Positions 7,478 through 15,692 of a stretch of 37,234 nucleotides of DNA are shown here, piece by piece. The notes under the pieces are model-generated. The model was not told the DNA's origin, did no database searches, and saw only the letters and a list, made by a program, of their open reading frames with translations. Positions within the stretch are counted from its first letter, which is position 1, and the number at the start of each line of letters is the position of its first letter. Both the position numbers and the translations under genes were made by a program. Source of the stretch: an uncultured Lachnospiraceae bacterium (GTDB lineage: Bacteria > Bacillota > Clostridia > Lachnospirales > Lachnospiraceae); NCBI GenBank assembly GCA_947367855.1, contig CANBFE010000033.1, positions 1 to 37,234 on the forward strand. Reading direction: 5' to 3'.

Positions 7478-9223
7478 ATGCCCTCACAGGACGATTATTT
7501 AAAGGGACTTATGAAAGAGGATGAGGAGAGCGGAGGTCTGTCTGCGGCGCCGGATCTGGACGCGCTGGCAGATATGTCCGAGGAGGAGATTGCAGCATAT
7601 CTTGAGGCGGGAAATGCGGAGGAGCCGCCCGTTTTGGATGAAATTCCGGAGGATGTGCTGGATATGCCGGAGTCGGACAGCGATGTACAGGAGATACAGA
7701 ATCTGCTGAGAAAGTCGGACAGGAATGAAACGGTGGACAGCCGCGGCGGCTTCCCGGAGGAAGAGAATCAGGCGGAGAAACTGCTGGCAGAGATAGAGAA
7801 TGTTGGAGAGACGGAAGTGGCGGAAAGCGCAGTGGACAGTAAAAAGGCGAAGGCGTTGGAGAAGAAGCGCCTGAAAGAGGAGAAAAAGGCGGCAAAGGCG
7901 GCTGCCAGGGCAGAGAAAAGCAAGAAGCGGAAGAAGGACAGGGAAGCCGGGGGACAGCAGCAGAAACAGGAGAGAAGTCTGCCGGAGAGCAGTTCTTCGG
8001 GCGCTGTAGAAGAATTCGATATGGTCAGGGACAGGGACATACTGGACAGCATTGTTCAGGAAGCGGAAAAGGTTGAGACCAGGGAGCAACCCGAGGTTGA
8101 CCTGATGGAGGTTGCCGCTGCCCTGGATGCGGAACGGCATGTTGATCCCAGTGAGGAGATTCCATATGACAGCATAGAGGATACACTGACGGAAGACAGT
8201 TCCGGAGTCATAGCTCTTGACCTGGATGAAGTGGACGATTATATTCCGGATATTTCCAAACCGGATGGGGATGAGGATGCGTCAAAGAAAAAGGGAGTGC
8301 TTTCCAGGTTCATTAATTTCCTGATGGAGGAAGAGCCGGAGAACGAGGATGTTCAGATCTCGGAGGAAAACCAGGAAATCATTCGGGAAATGGACAAGGA
8401 AGAGAGCCAGAAAGCCAAAAAGAAGGTCCAGAAAAAGGCGAAGAAAAAGGAAAAGGCGAAAAAGGAAAAGAAGCCCAAGGCGGCAAAGCCTCCCAAGCCC
8501 AAGAAAGAAAAGAAGCCCAGAGAGGCTGATCCTTATCCGGTAAAAAAACTCAGCTTTAAAAAGGTTCTGCCCATATTGATTCTGGGGGCTTCCCTGGGAG
8601 CTGCCATTTTCATTTTTGCTGCATTGTCCATTGATTATGCCGCCAAACAGACGGCACAGACTGCCTTTGACAACGGAGATTACCAGACCTGTTTTGCAAG
8701 TCTTCACGGCAAGAAGCTCAGTGAGGCGGAAGAGATTATGTATGGCAAATCACAATCTATTCTGCATATCCGGATGTGGTATCAGGAATATCTGTATCTT
8801 GCATCCCAGGGGGGAGGTCCTAAGGCATTGGACAGCCTGATTCAGAACGTACATGAATATCCGGTACTGTATGAGTATGCCTCCAGATGGGGAGCGCAGG
8901 CAGAGGTGGGAGAGATATACAACAGTCTCCTCAGCGTGATGTATGAGGAGTTTGGGGTAACGGAGGAACAGGCCCGGGAGATTGCTGCCTTAAAGAGCGA
9001 TATCGATTATACGAGAGCTGTTCTGGCCCTTGCAGGGGAAGACAGCCAGGGGGATGATTCCGGAGAGAACGGTTATGAAACAGAATCCCCCGGAGAAGAT
9101 AATGAGGCAGGACAAGTGGAAGCTGACGGGGAAGGTGAAGAATCCGGCGTACAGCAGGGGGCAGAGGATGAGCTGCCGGAGGAATCGGAACTGGAGGAAG
9201 GGGATTTCGTGGATAACCAGTAA
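7478..9223 (+). CDS. Charge-rich single-pass membrane protein of unknown function
   Basis: 581 residues with a good ribosome site (CGGAGGAGA). Layout: an acidic, low-complexity N-terminal region (1-120) with short DEIPEDVLDMP-like motifs; a Lys/Ala/Glu-rich, probably helical stretch (120-165); a second acidic region (180-310) repeating the theme (EEIPYD, DDYIPDI); a very Lys-rich block (310-360); one TM at about 363-385; an extracytoplasmic helical domain with an Ala/Tyr-rich, TPR-like look (388-520); and an acidic tail (520-581). With the Lys block before the TM, the first 360 residues should be cytoplasmic. I do not recognise the family. It sits 51 bases after the sirtuin-like gene and 40 bases before hisH, probably co-transcribed, but this gives no functional link. 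Confidence 0.8.
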   Translation: MPSQDDYLKGLMKEDEESGGLSAAPDLDALADMSEEEIAAYLEAGNAEEPPVLDEIPEDVLDMPESDSDVQEIQNLLRKSDRNETVDSRGGFPEEENQAEKLLAEIENVGETEVAESAVDSKKAKALEKKRLKEEKKAAKAAARAEKSKKRKKDREAGGQQQKQERSLPESSSSGAVEEFDMVRDRDILDSIVQEAEKVETREQPEVDLMEVAAALDAERHVDPSEEIPYDSIEDTLTEDSSGVIALDLDEVDDYIPDISKPDGDEDASKKKGVLSRFINFLMEEEPENEDVQISEENQEIIREMDKEESQKAKKKVQKKAKKKEKAKKEKKPKAAKPPKPKKEKKPREADPYPVKKLSFKKVLPILILGASLGAAIFIFAALSIDYAAKQTAQTAFDNGDYQTCFASLHGKKLSEAEEIMYGKSQSILHIRMWYQEYLYLASQGGGPKALDSLIQNVHEYPVLYEYASRWGAQAEVGEIYNSLLSVMYEEFGVTEEQAREIAALKSDIDYTRAVLALAGEDSQGDDSGENGYETESPGEDNEAGQVEADGEGEESGVQQGAEDELPEESELEEGDFVDNQ

Positions 9224-9263
9224 ATCCCGATGGTTGCAGAGAACAGGAATCGGTTGGGACAGG

Positions 9264-9878
9264 ATGATTGCGGTAATTGATTATGATGCTGGAAATATGA
9301 AAAGTGTGGAGAAGGCGCTGCTGCATCTGGGGCAGGAGGCTGTCATTACCAGGGACAGGGAGACGATCCTGGGAGCGGACGGCGTGATTCTGCCCGGTGT
9401 GGGCGCCTTTGGGGACGCCATGAAGAGGCTGCGCGCCTTCGGACTGGTGGAGACAATCCGGAAGTGCGCGGCAGAGGGAATTCCTTTTCTAGGGATCTGC
9501 CTTGGGCTGCAGCTGCTGTTTGCGGAAAGCGAGGAAAGCCCGGGGGTGGAAGGACTTCACCTTCTGGAGGGCAGGATACGGAGGATTCCCCGGACGGGAG
9601 GTCTGAAGGTTCCCCATGTGGGCTGGAATGATCTGTATCTTCAGGGACGGGGCAGGCTGTTGGAAGGACTGACGGGTAATCCCTATGTATATTTTGTCCA
9701 TTCCTATTATCTTCAGGCAGAGCGGGAGGAAATTGTTACGTCCACAGCGGAATATGGTGTGAACATACATGCTTCCGTGGAAGAGGGAAATGTGTTCGCC
9801 TGCCAGTTCCATCCTGAGAAAAGCTCCGAAACGGGAATGCGGATCCTGGGAAATTTCTGTAAGATTGCCATGTCATAA
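9264..9878 (+). CDS. hisH: Imidazole glycerol phosphate synthase, glutaminase subunit HisH
   Basis: Class I glutamine amidotransferase of 204 residues that delivers ammonia to HisF in histidine synthesis. It starts IAVIDYDAGNM, has the oxyanion segment PGVGAFGDAM, the nucleophile C79 in GICLGLQLLF, and the H183/E185 pair in CQFHPEKSS, thus a full Cys-His-Glu triad. The VYFVHSYYL segment is also typical. The ATG at 9264 is set by homology with the usual HisH N terminus; a longer open frame upstream overlaps the preceding gene and is not used. The ribosome site (GGGACAGG) is modest. hisF follows after 35 bases. No other his genes are in the window. Confidence 0.96.
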   Translation: MIAVIDYDAGNMKSVEKALLHLGQEAVITRDRETILGADGVILPGVGAFGDAMKRLRAFGLVETIRKCAAEGIPFLGICLGLQLLFAESEESPGVEGLHLLEGRIRRIPRTGGLKVPHVGWNDLYLQGRGRLLEGLTGNPYVYFVHSYYLQAEREEIVTSTAEYGVNIHASVEEGNVFACQFHPEKSSETGMRILGNFCKIAMS

Positions 9879-9913
9879 TAATGGAAGCTCTCCAGAGGGA
9901 AGCGGGAGGCGGA

Positions 9914-10675
9914 ATGCATACAAAAAGAGTGATTCCCTGTCTGGACATCAAGGACGGACGGGTGGTTAAGGGTATCAATTTTATGAATCTGAGGGATGCG
10001 GGAGACCCGGCGGATGTGGCCGGGGCCTACGACAGGGCAGGAGCTGACGAGGTGGTGTTTCTGGACATTACGGCTTCCTCAGACAGCCGCTCCACACAGC
10101 TTGAGTGGGTCAGACAGGTGGCTTCCAGGCTGTTTATTCCCTTTACGGTGGGAGGCGGAATCCGCACGGTGGAGGATTTCCGGGCTATTCTGCGGGAAGG
10201 GGCGGACAAGATTTCCGTAAATTCCGCTGCTATCCTGAATCCGGAACTGATCTCCGACGCTGCGGACAAGTTTGGCAGCCAGTGTGTGGTGGTGGCCATT
10301 GACGCCAAGAGACGTCCGGACGGAAGCGGTTGGAATATCTACAAGAATGGCGGCCGGGTGGACGTGGGTATGGACGCTGTGGAATGGGCCGCAGAGGCAG
10401 AGAAAAGGGGGGCGGGAGAGATCCTGCTGACAAGTATGGACCGGGACGGCACCAGGAACGGCTATGACCTGGAACTGACCCGGGCAGTGACGGATGCAGT
10501 GGACATACCGGTGATTGCATCCGGCGGCGCGGGAAAACCGGAGCATTTCCGGCAGGCGCTGGCGGATGCCGGGGCCGAGGCAGTGCTGGCCGCCAGCCTG
10601 TTCCACTATAAGGAACTGGAGATCAGGCAGGTGAAGGAATATCTGAGGGAGCAGGGGATCAGCGTAAGACTGTGA
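9914..10675 (+). CDS. hisF: Imidazole glycerol phosphate synthase, cyclase subunit HisF
   Basis: A TIM-barrel cyclase of 253 residues that, with HisH, converts PRFAR and ammonia to imidazole glycerol phosphate and AICAR. Catalytic D11 lies in LDIKDGRVVKG and D130 in VVAIDAKR; phosphate-binding loops appear as FTVGGGIRTV and IASGGAGKPEHF, with LLTSMDRDGT between. The start at 9914 is chosen because GGGAGGCGG precedes it and the protein then begins HTKRVIPCLDIK as usual; an ATG at 9881 lacks such a site. It forms a two-gene unit with hisH within a longer co-directional run. Confidence 0.97.
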   Translation: MHTKRVIPCLDIKDGRVVKGINFMNLRDAGDPADVAGAYDRAGADEVVFLDITASSDSRSTQLEWVRQVASRLFIPFTVGGGIRTVEDFRAILREGADKISVNSAAILNPELISDAADKFGSQCVVVAIDAKRRPDGSGWNIYKNGGRVDVGMDAVEWAAEAEKRGAGEILLTSMDRDGTRNGYDLELTRAVTDAVDIPVIASGGAGKPEHFRQALADAGAEAVLAASLFHYKELEIRQVKEYLREQGISVRL

Positions 10676-10742
10676 CAGGAATCCCGGAAAGGGCCTGCAG
10701 GGAAGGATACGGAAGAATAAAGGGAAAGGATGGACCAAAGAG

Positions 10743-11417
10743 ATGGGAATGATCGAAAATGACTGGCTGGAAGAGCTGGGTGGGGAATTTACGAAACCCT
10801 ATTATAAGACACTTTATGAGTTCGTAAAGGAAGAATATAATACGACGCAGGTTTTTCCGCCTGCGGATGATATTTTTAATGCATTTCACCTGACATCCTT
10901 AAGTGATGTGAAAGTGGTGATTCTGGGACAGGATCCTTATCATGATGTGGGACAGGCTCATGGACTGTGTTTTTCCGTAAAGCCGGAGGTGAAGATTCCG
11001 CCTTCCCTGGTCAATATTTACAAGGAGCTCCAGAGCGATCTGGGCTGTTATATTCCCAATAACGGATATCTGGTGAAATGGGCAGAGCAGGGAATACTGA
11101 TGCTCAATACAGTGCTGACGGTGCGGGCCCATATGGCAAATTCCCACAGGGGAAAGGGATGGGAGGAGTTTACGGACGCTGCCATCCGTGCCCTGAACAA
11201 GCAGGACCGGCCTATTGTGTTTATTCTCTGGGGAAGACCGGCGCAGACCAAAAAGAAGATGCTGAATAATCCGAAGCATCTGATTCTGCAGGCTGCCCAT
11301 CCCAGTCCCCTGTCTGCCCATAACGGATTTTTCGGCAGCAGGCCGTTCAGCCAGACCAATGAGTTTCTGGAGAAAAACGGGATGAAACCCATTGACTGGC
11401 AGATTGAGAATATATAA
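10743..11417 (+). CDS. ung: Uracil-DNA glycosylase, family 1
   Basis: 224 residues of a family 1 UDG, which removes uracil from DNA at the start of base excision repair. The water-activating motif GQDPYHD (62-68, D64), the uracil-binding stretch LMLNTVLTVR followed by AHMANSH, and the DNA-intercalation motif HPSPLSAHNGFFGSRPFS (H186) are all present. Length is normal. Two ATGs lie at 10743 and 10749; AAAGGATGG about 10 bases upstream serves either. It follows hisF by 67 bases and its stop overlaps the first possible ATG of the next gene by one base. Confidence 0.97.
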   Translation: MGMIENDWLEELGGEFTKPYYKTLYEFVKEEYNTTQVFPPADDIFNAFHLTSLSDVKVVILGQDPYHDVGQAHGLCFSVKPEVKIPPSLVNIYKELQSDLGCYIPNNGYLVKWAEQGILMLNTVLTVRAHMANSHRGKGWEEFTDAAIRALNKQDRPIVFILWGRPAQTKKKMLNNPKHLILQAAHPSPLSAHNGFFGSRPFSQTNEFLEKNGMKPIDWQIENI

Positions 11418-11461
11418 TGGAGAAATCTGGTTTATCAGAAAGAAAATCACAGGAGAAGCAA

Positions 11462-12739
11462 ATGGAAAAGAAGGCCTTTGTTACAAAAGAGCTTATTGAA
11501 GATATTGTAAAGACATATCCCACCCCCTTTCACATTTATGATGAAAGGGGGATTCGTGAGAATGCCAGGGCGTTAAGGGAGGCATTTTCCTGGAACAGGG
11601 GGTATAAGGAGTTTTTTGCCGTGAAGGCTGCACCAAATCCTTTTTTGATGGAGATTCTGAAGGAATATGACTGCGGCAGTGACTGTTCTTCCTACACGGA
11701 GCTGATGCTCAGCGCCGCCGCAGGAATGCAGGGGGAGGATATTATGTTTTCCTCCAATGATACGCCTGCGGAGGAGTTTATACTGGCGGCGAAACTGGGG
11801 GCCACCATCAATCTGGACGATATCACCCACATTGATTTTCTGGAAAAAACCCTGGGATATCTGCCGGAAACCCTGAGCTGCCGCTTTAATCCGGGCGGAT
11901 ACTTTGCCATGGGCACGGACATTATGGACAATCCCGGAGATGCCAAGTACGGCTTCACAAAAGAACAGATGTTCGAAGGCTTCCGGATCATGAGGGCAAA
12001 GGGCGTGAAACATTTCGGAATTCATGCATTTCTTGCCAGCAATACGGTTACCAATGAGTATTATCCGGTTCTGGCCAGACAGTTGTTTGAACTGGCTGTG
12101 GAACTGCAGAAGGAGACAGGGGCGCAGATTTCCTTTGTGAATCTCTCCGGGGGAATCGGCATTGCCTATACTCCCGAACAGACCCCCAATGACATCAGGG
12201 CAATCGGAGAGGGCGTAAGGCAGGCTTACGAGGAGATTCTGACGCCTGCAGGCATGGGAGAAGTGGCGGTTTACACGGAACTGGGGCGCTTTATGACAGG
12301 ACCTTACGGACATCTGGTCACAAAGGTGATTCACCAGAAGCATACCCACAAGGAATATGTGGGGGTGGATGCCTGCGCGGTGAATCTGATGCGACCTGCC
12401 ATGTACGGCGCCTACCATCATATCACGGTTCTGGGGAAAGAGGACAGGGAGTGCAGCCACAGATATGATGTGGTGGGATCCCTGTGTGAGAACAATGACA
12501 AGTTTGCCATTGACAGAATGCTTCCAGAGGTGGAGATCGGGGATTATCTGGTAATTCACGACACCGGGGCCCATGGTTTTTCCATGGGATATAATTATAA
12601 CGGGAAACTGAAGTCCGCGGAGCTTCTGCTCCACGAGGACGGAAGCGTGGAACTGATTCGCCGGGCAGAGACGCCGCGGGATTATTTTTCCACTTTTGAC
12701 GGTTTTGCTGTGTATGACAGATTATTCCCGAAGGAGTAG
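11462..12739 (+). CDS. lysA: Diaminopimelate decarboxylase-family PLP enzyme
   Basis: A fold-type III PLP decarboxylase of 425 residues. The PLP lysine is K55 in EFFAVKAAPNP, the glycine-rich phosphate loop is NLSGGIGI (226-233), and the second-subunit motif GSLCENNDKFA has the catalytic Cys (C341). ELGRFMTGPYG and VGVDACAVNLMRPAMYGAYHH are also family features. The HAFLASNTVTNEYY segment replaces the more usual HxGSQ motif, so this is a clostridial branch of the family; DAP decarboxylation to lysine is the likely but not proven reaction. I chose the ATG at 11462 (AGGAGAAG just upstream) over an in-frame ATG at 11417. The neighbour LD-carboxypeptidase also touches DAP-containing cell-wall peptides. 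Confidence 0.85.
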   Translation: MEKKAFVTKELIEDIVKTYPTPFHIYDERGIRENARALREAFSWNRGYKEFFAVKAAPNPFLMEILKEYDCGSDCSSYTELMLSAAAGMQGEDIMFSSNDTPAEEFILAAKLGATINLDDITHIDFLEKTLGYLPETLSCRFNPGGYFAMGTDIMDNPGDAKYGFTKEQMFEGFRIMRAKGVKHFGIHAFLASNTVTNEYYPVLARQLFELAVELQKETGAQISFVNLSGGIGIAYTPEQTPNDIRAIGEGVRQAYEEILTPAGMGEVAVYTELGRFMTGPYGHLVTKVIHQKHTHKEYVGVDACAVNLMRPAMYGAYHHITVLGKEDRECSHRYDVVGSLCENNDKFAIDRMLPEVEIGDYLVIHDTGAHGFSMGYNYNGKLKSAELLLHEDGSVELIRRAETPRDYFSTFDGFAVYDRLFPKE

Positions 12740-12771
12740 GATGCCTGCGGTAAGGGAAGAAGGAGGACTGG

Positions 12772-13833
12772 ATGAGATATCCGAATTTTTTGCAGAAGGG
12801 TGGAACCATTGGTTTCCTGGCTCCTTCTTTCGGCTGTGGGGAAGGTGACTACAGGACAGTCGCATTTGAGAATGCCTTAAGAAAATGGCGCGAAATGGGC
12901 TATTCCCTGGTTCTGGGACCAAACTGTTATGCCTCGGAAGGTGTGGGAATCAGCAATACGCCGGAAAAGTGCGGACAGGAGGTAATGGATTCTTTTTTAT
13001 CGGAGGAATCCCACTGCCTGATTTCCTGCGGAGGCGGGGAATTGATGTGTGAAATCCTGCCCCATGTGGATTTTGAAAAGCTTGCAGGGGCTGCGCCCAA
13101 ATGGTTTATGGGTTATTCCGACAACACTAACCTGACTTATCTGTTGGCCACTCTGGCAGATACGGCTTCCGTGTACGGGCCCTGTGCAGGAACCTTCGGC
13201 ATGGAGCCGTGGCATGAGTCCCTGGCGGATGCCTTTGGGATTATCACCGGGGCTGCGGCGGGAAAGGCGGAAGGGTATGAAGCGGCTGTGGGCGGTTATG
13301 ACGGATGGGAGCGGGAATCCCTGAAAGGCGCGGAGAATCCCCTGGCGCCATATCATCTGACCGAACAGCGCGTCCTTCGCACTTACCGGGGCAGGGAACA
13401 GGTGTCCGGAGAAATCGCTTTTTCGGGCAGGCTGTTGGGAGGTTGTCTGGACTGTCTGGTGAATCTGTTGGGCACCCGTTTTGACAGGACGGCGGAATTT
13501 GTGGAACGCTATAAGGAGGACGGCATTATCTGGTTTCTGGAGGCCTGCGACCTGAATGTATTTGCCATCCGCAGGGCCATGTGGCAGATGGAGGAGGCGG
13601 GATGGCTGCGGCATGTGAAGGGCTTTCTGGTAGGACGTCCTGCCAATGGCGCGCCCATGATGAATCTGGATGCCTGTGACGCCGTGATGGAAGTGGCCGG
13701 GCGCAAGAATGTGCCTGTGGTTCTGGATGTGGATCTGGGGCATCTGCCTCCCATGATGCCGTTGGTGGTGGGCAGCATGGCGGATATTGTTGTGAAGGGA
13801 AACGATATCGGGATCAGGATGCGGTTTGTGTGA
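12772..13833 (+). CDS. S66 LD-carboxypeptidase / MccF-like peptidase
   Basis: 353 residues of the S66 serine peptidase family, which cleaves LD bonds in murein tetrapeptides or hydrolyses microcin C-like compounds (MccF). The catalytic triad is visible: S116 in GYSDNTNL, E257 in FLEACDLN and H324 in DLGHLPPMM. The LISCGGGELMCEILPHVDF segment and the C-terminal GSMADI block are family features. The ribosome site AAGGAGGA is strong. GYSDNT resembles MccF as much as LdcA, so the substrate is open; peptidoglycan peptide turnover is suggested by the upstream lysA-type gene. It is the last gene of the 6650-13833 run, followed by a terminator. Confidence 0.9.
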   Translation: MRYPNFLQKGGTIGFLAPSFGCGEGDYRTVAFENALRKWREMGYSLVLGPNCYASEGVGISNTPEKCGQEVMDSFLSEESHCLISCGGGELMCEILPHVDFEKLAGAAPKWFMGYSDNTNLTYLLATLADTASVYGPCAGTFGMEPWHESLADAFGIITGAAAGKAEGYEAAVGGYDGWERESLKGAENPLAPYHLTEQRVLRTYRGREQVSGEIAFSGRLLGGCLDCLVNLLGTRFDRTAEFVERYKEDGIIWFLEACDLNVFAIRRAMWQMEEAGWLRHVKGFLVGRPANGAPMMNLDACDAVMEVAGRKNVPVVLDVDLGHLPPMMPLVVGSMADIVVKGNDIGIRMRFV

Positions 13834-13914
13834 CGGGAAACGGGAGGCTGATTATAAAGTGTCGGCCTAAACAACAGGCAGATTTTTATTGGTGTAGTCT
13901 GGATTAGAGAGTAT

Positions 13915-13943
13915 AAGCCACTGGAAAGTTTCTGGTGGCTTTT
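13915..13943 (+). terminator. Terminator after the S66 peptidase gene
   Basis: A 12-bp stem with two G-T wobbles (AAGCCACTGGAA / TTCTGGTGGCTT) and a 3-base loop, followed by only a short T run. It closes the 6650-13833 run. The 80 bases between the stop codon and the hairpin show nothing else that I recognise. Confidence 0.7.
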
Positions 13944-13955
13944 GTAGTAGGAAAA

Positions 13956-13964
13956 TGATATAAT
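13956..13964 (+). promoter_or_regulatory. Extended -10 promoter upstream of fic
   Basis: TGA-TATAAT is a full extended -10 element (TGn plus a consensus hexamer at 13959-13964). No good -35 lies 17 bases upstream, which extended -10 promoters can do without. It implies a leader of about 130 AT-rich bases before the Fic gene, without a clear structure. Confidence 0.5.
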
Positions 13965-14103
13965 GGGGGATAAGAATGTGAGAGAAGAAGTAATTGGAAA
14001 TTTTATTTGTGTTACGATATTGTGTAGAACAGGATTTACGGGATGCAGGATAAAGAATGAATAAAATTTTATTTAATGGTTTTGGTTTAGAAAGGTGAGT
14101 AAT

Positions 14104-14838
14104 ATGATTAAAGAAAAAGAGTTTTTAGATTTCCTTCTGGAAAGATTTAAAATAGAAAGAGAGAAGTTTGACAGATCTGGTGTGTATGCATATACGCAGC
14201 GCTTACTTGCCTATAATTCAAATAAGATTGAGGGAAGTACACTTACTGAGGAACAGACAGCGTCTTTGTTTGATAACGGCACACTTCCCCAATCAGATGA
14301 TTATTATAGAGCAAAGGATGTAGAGGAAATGAATGGTCATTTCCTGATGTTTAATAGGATGTTGGATACGTTGGATGAGCCATTATCACAAGAACTGATA
14401 AAGCAATTCCATTTTGAATTGAAATCTGGGGTATTTGAGGATCGTGCTAATGGATATGCTATCGGCGATTATAAGCAACGTCCTAATATGATTGGTATGT
14501 ATCAGACTATAAGACCTGAGAATGTTACACAAGAAATGAATTTGCTTATGGATTGGTATAATAACCAGGAAGTAGATATTTCTGTATTGGCTGAATTTCA
14601 TGCTAGGTATGAGAGTATTCATCCTTTCCAGGATGGAAATGGCAGAACAGGCAGATTGATTCTTTTCAGAGAGTGTATGAAGAATGGTATCGTACCAATT
14701 GTGATTGAAGATGCGAATAGAAATGAGTATCTGGAGGCCCTGAAAGCATATAGAGAAGAAAAATCCCTGAATAAGTTAGTTGGATTGTTTGAAAAAGAGC
14801 AACCGTTCTATTTAGAAAATTGTAACTATTTTATGTAA
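14104..14838 (+). CDS. Fic-domain protein with N-terminal inhibitory motif (class II)
   Basis: 244 residues. The Fic core motif HPFQDGNGRTGR (173-184, catalytic H173) is complete, so AMP transfer (or related nucleotidyl transfer) to a target protein is expected. An inhibitory-helix motif S39-x3-E43-G44 (SNKIEG) lies N-terminal to the core; its Glu would clamp the ATP site, as known for class II Fic proteins. No C-terminal winged-helix domain is present. The ATG at 14104 is preceded by AAAGGTGAG; a GTG at 14095 lies inside that site. Base composition is clearly more AT-rich than in the flanking genes, suggesting acquisition. No antitoxin gene is needed for this class, and no recognisable one is adjacent. 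Confidence 0.93.
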   Translation: MIKEKEFLDFLLERFKIEREKFDRSGVYAYTQRLLAYNSNKIEGSTLTEEQTASLFDNGTLPQSDDYYRAKDVEEMNGHFLMFNRMLDTLDEPLSQELIKQFHFELKSGVFEDRANGYAIGDYKQRPNMIGMYQTIRPENVTQEMNLLMDWYNNQEVDISVLAEFHARYESIHPFQDGNGRTGRLILFRECMKNGIVPIVIEDANRNEYLEALKAYREEKSLNKLVGLFEKEQPFYLENCNYFM

Positions 14839-14874
14839 TGATAAAATGAATGTTCAGTTTTAAGGAGTTTGTAT

Positions 14875-15100
14875 ATGAGGATGGATAAAATAGCTGCTGC
14901 TATAGAAGACGCAAAGGAAGGAGTAGAAAAACTGCACTTTGACTTGTGATATCAGTTTAATCCATCAGGATAAATTCCATGATTTCTGCAAGAGTTTATT
15001 GATCAGAAACGTTATAAAACATGAGTATATCCCACATGATAAATACAGTAGAATAGTATCAAATGTTAGAATTAATTTTCCGGTATTGGTTTTCCCTTAA
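14875..15100 (+). pseudogene. Possible frameshifted remnant gene after fic
   Basis: An ATG at 14875 with a strong TAAGGAG site seven bases upstream opens a 24-codon frame (DKIAAAIEDAKEG...) that stops at TGA 14947-14949. In the +1 frame, codons are open from 14927 to a TAA at 15098-15100, more than 50 codons in AT-rich DNA, including KHEYIPHDKYS. Joining the two near 14945 would give a protein of about 75 residues. I do not recognise it. It could be a decayed accessory gene, or two unrelated chance frames. The remaining bases to the tRNA (15101-15146) show nothing. Confidence 0.25.
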
Positions 15101-15146
15101 GTTAACGACATTATGATAAATCAAGGTTTTCAGTACATAAAAATAC

Positions 15147-15229
15147 TGCCGGCAGCGGGACTTGAACCCGCACGTTGTTGCCAACAACAGATTTTGAGTC
15201 TGCCTCGTCTGCCATTCCGACACGCCGGC
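15147..15229 (-). tRNA. tRNA-Leu (anticodon CAA)
   Basis: On the minus strand an 83-base class II tRNA folds fully: acceptor GCCGGCG with TGCCGGC (one G-T pair), discriminator A, anticodon stem around loop CTCAAAA giving anticodon CAA (reads UUG), a long variable arm with GTTG/CAAC, and T arm GCGGG-TTCAAGT-CCCGC. The 3' CCA is not encoded. Its 3' end faces the AT-rich Fic islet. Confidence 0.96.
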
Positions 15230-15269
15230 CTATGCAGCAGGGATAAAAATAACCCTCACAACAGAATAT

Positions 15270-15298
15270 ATTTTAACATAGAAACAGCTTCTTGGCAA
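15270..15298 (-). promoter_or_regulatory. Promoter of tRNA-Leu
   Basis: On the minus strand TTGCCA (15298-15293), a 17-base spacer and TAAAAT (15275-15270), with a TGn extension, sit about 40 bases upstream of the tRNA 5' end. This is a strong vegetative promoter in the right place. Confidence 0.8.
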
Positions 15299-15347
15299 GT
15301 ATAAATTGCGCAAATTTTGCGTTTATTTTCAGCGTTTTATTTTCAGC

Positions 15348-15376
15348 TTGATTTCCGGGCGCGCAGAGAATATAAT
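15348..15376 (+). promoter_or_regulatory. Promoter of the 15402-17063 gene group
   Basis: TTGATT (15348-15353), 17 bases, then a consensus TATAAT (15371-15376). Transcription should start near 15382, which rules out an ATG at 15375 and supports the start at 15402 for the next gene. It is divergent from the tRNA promoter. Confidence 0.75.
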
Positions 15377-15401
15377 GAAGAGCAGGAAAAGAGGCGGCAG
15401 T

Positions 15402-15653
15402 ATGAATGATGTAAAGATGATGGTTTCATGTGTGGTGGAAAAGGATAAGAGAAAGATTGTAAGGGTATCCTTCCTTCGCGGGAAGGACTACGCCGACGGC
15501 ATTCTTCCCGATGGGATAATCGAGAAATCCGGCGGTTTCACTTCGGCAGAGGTGCAGAAACTGGAAAATTATCTGCGGGTTAACCGTCAGGATATTCTGA
15601 AACAGGCCAGGGGAATTAATCCTCTGAGAAACTGGCTTGGGGAATGGAAATAA
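15402..15653 (+). CDS. Small conserved-looking protein of unknown function
   Basis: 83 residues from the ATG at 15402 (GAGGCGG upstream, about 20 bases after the predicted transcription start). The sequence MMVSCVVEKDKRKIVRVSF suggests two beta strands, followed by a Gly/Asp-rich turn (GKDYADGILPDG) and a helical C-terminal half with Lys/Arg/Asn (TSAEVQKLENYL). There is no signal peptide, TM or cysteine cluster. It lies 39 bases before the aldolase gene and is probably co-transcribed with it. I do not recognise the family. Confidence 0.7.
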   Translation: MNDVKMMVSCVVEKDKRKIVRVSFLRGKDYADGILPDGIIEKSGGFTSAEVQKLENYLRVNRQDILKQARGINPLRNWLGEWK

Positions 15654-15692
15654 AACCAGGTGGGCCGGAGAGGCCGGAAGGAGAGAAATAAC

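Noticed and set aside
13850..15165. Attachment-site repeats flanking the Fic islet
   Set aside because: No second copy of the tRNA-Leu 3' segment was found on the far side, and no integrase gene is present.
15375..15401. ATG at 15375 as start of the small protein
   Set aside because: It overlaps the TATAAT box of the predicted promoter and would lie before the transcription start; ATG 15402 has a ribosome site.
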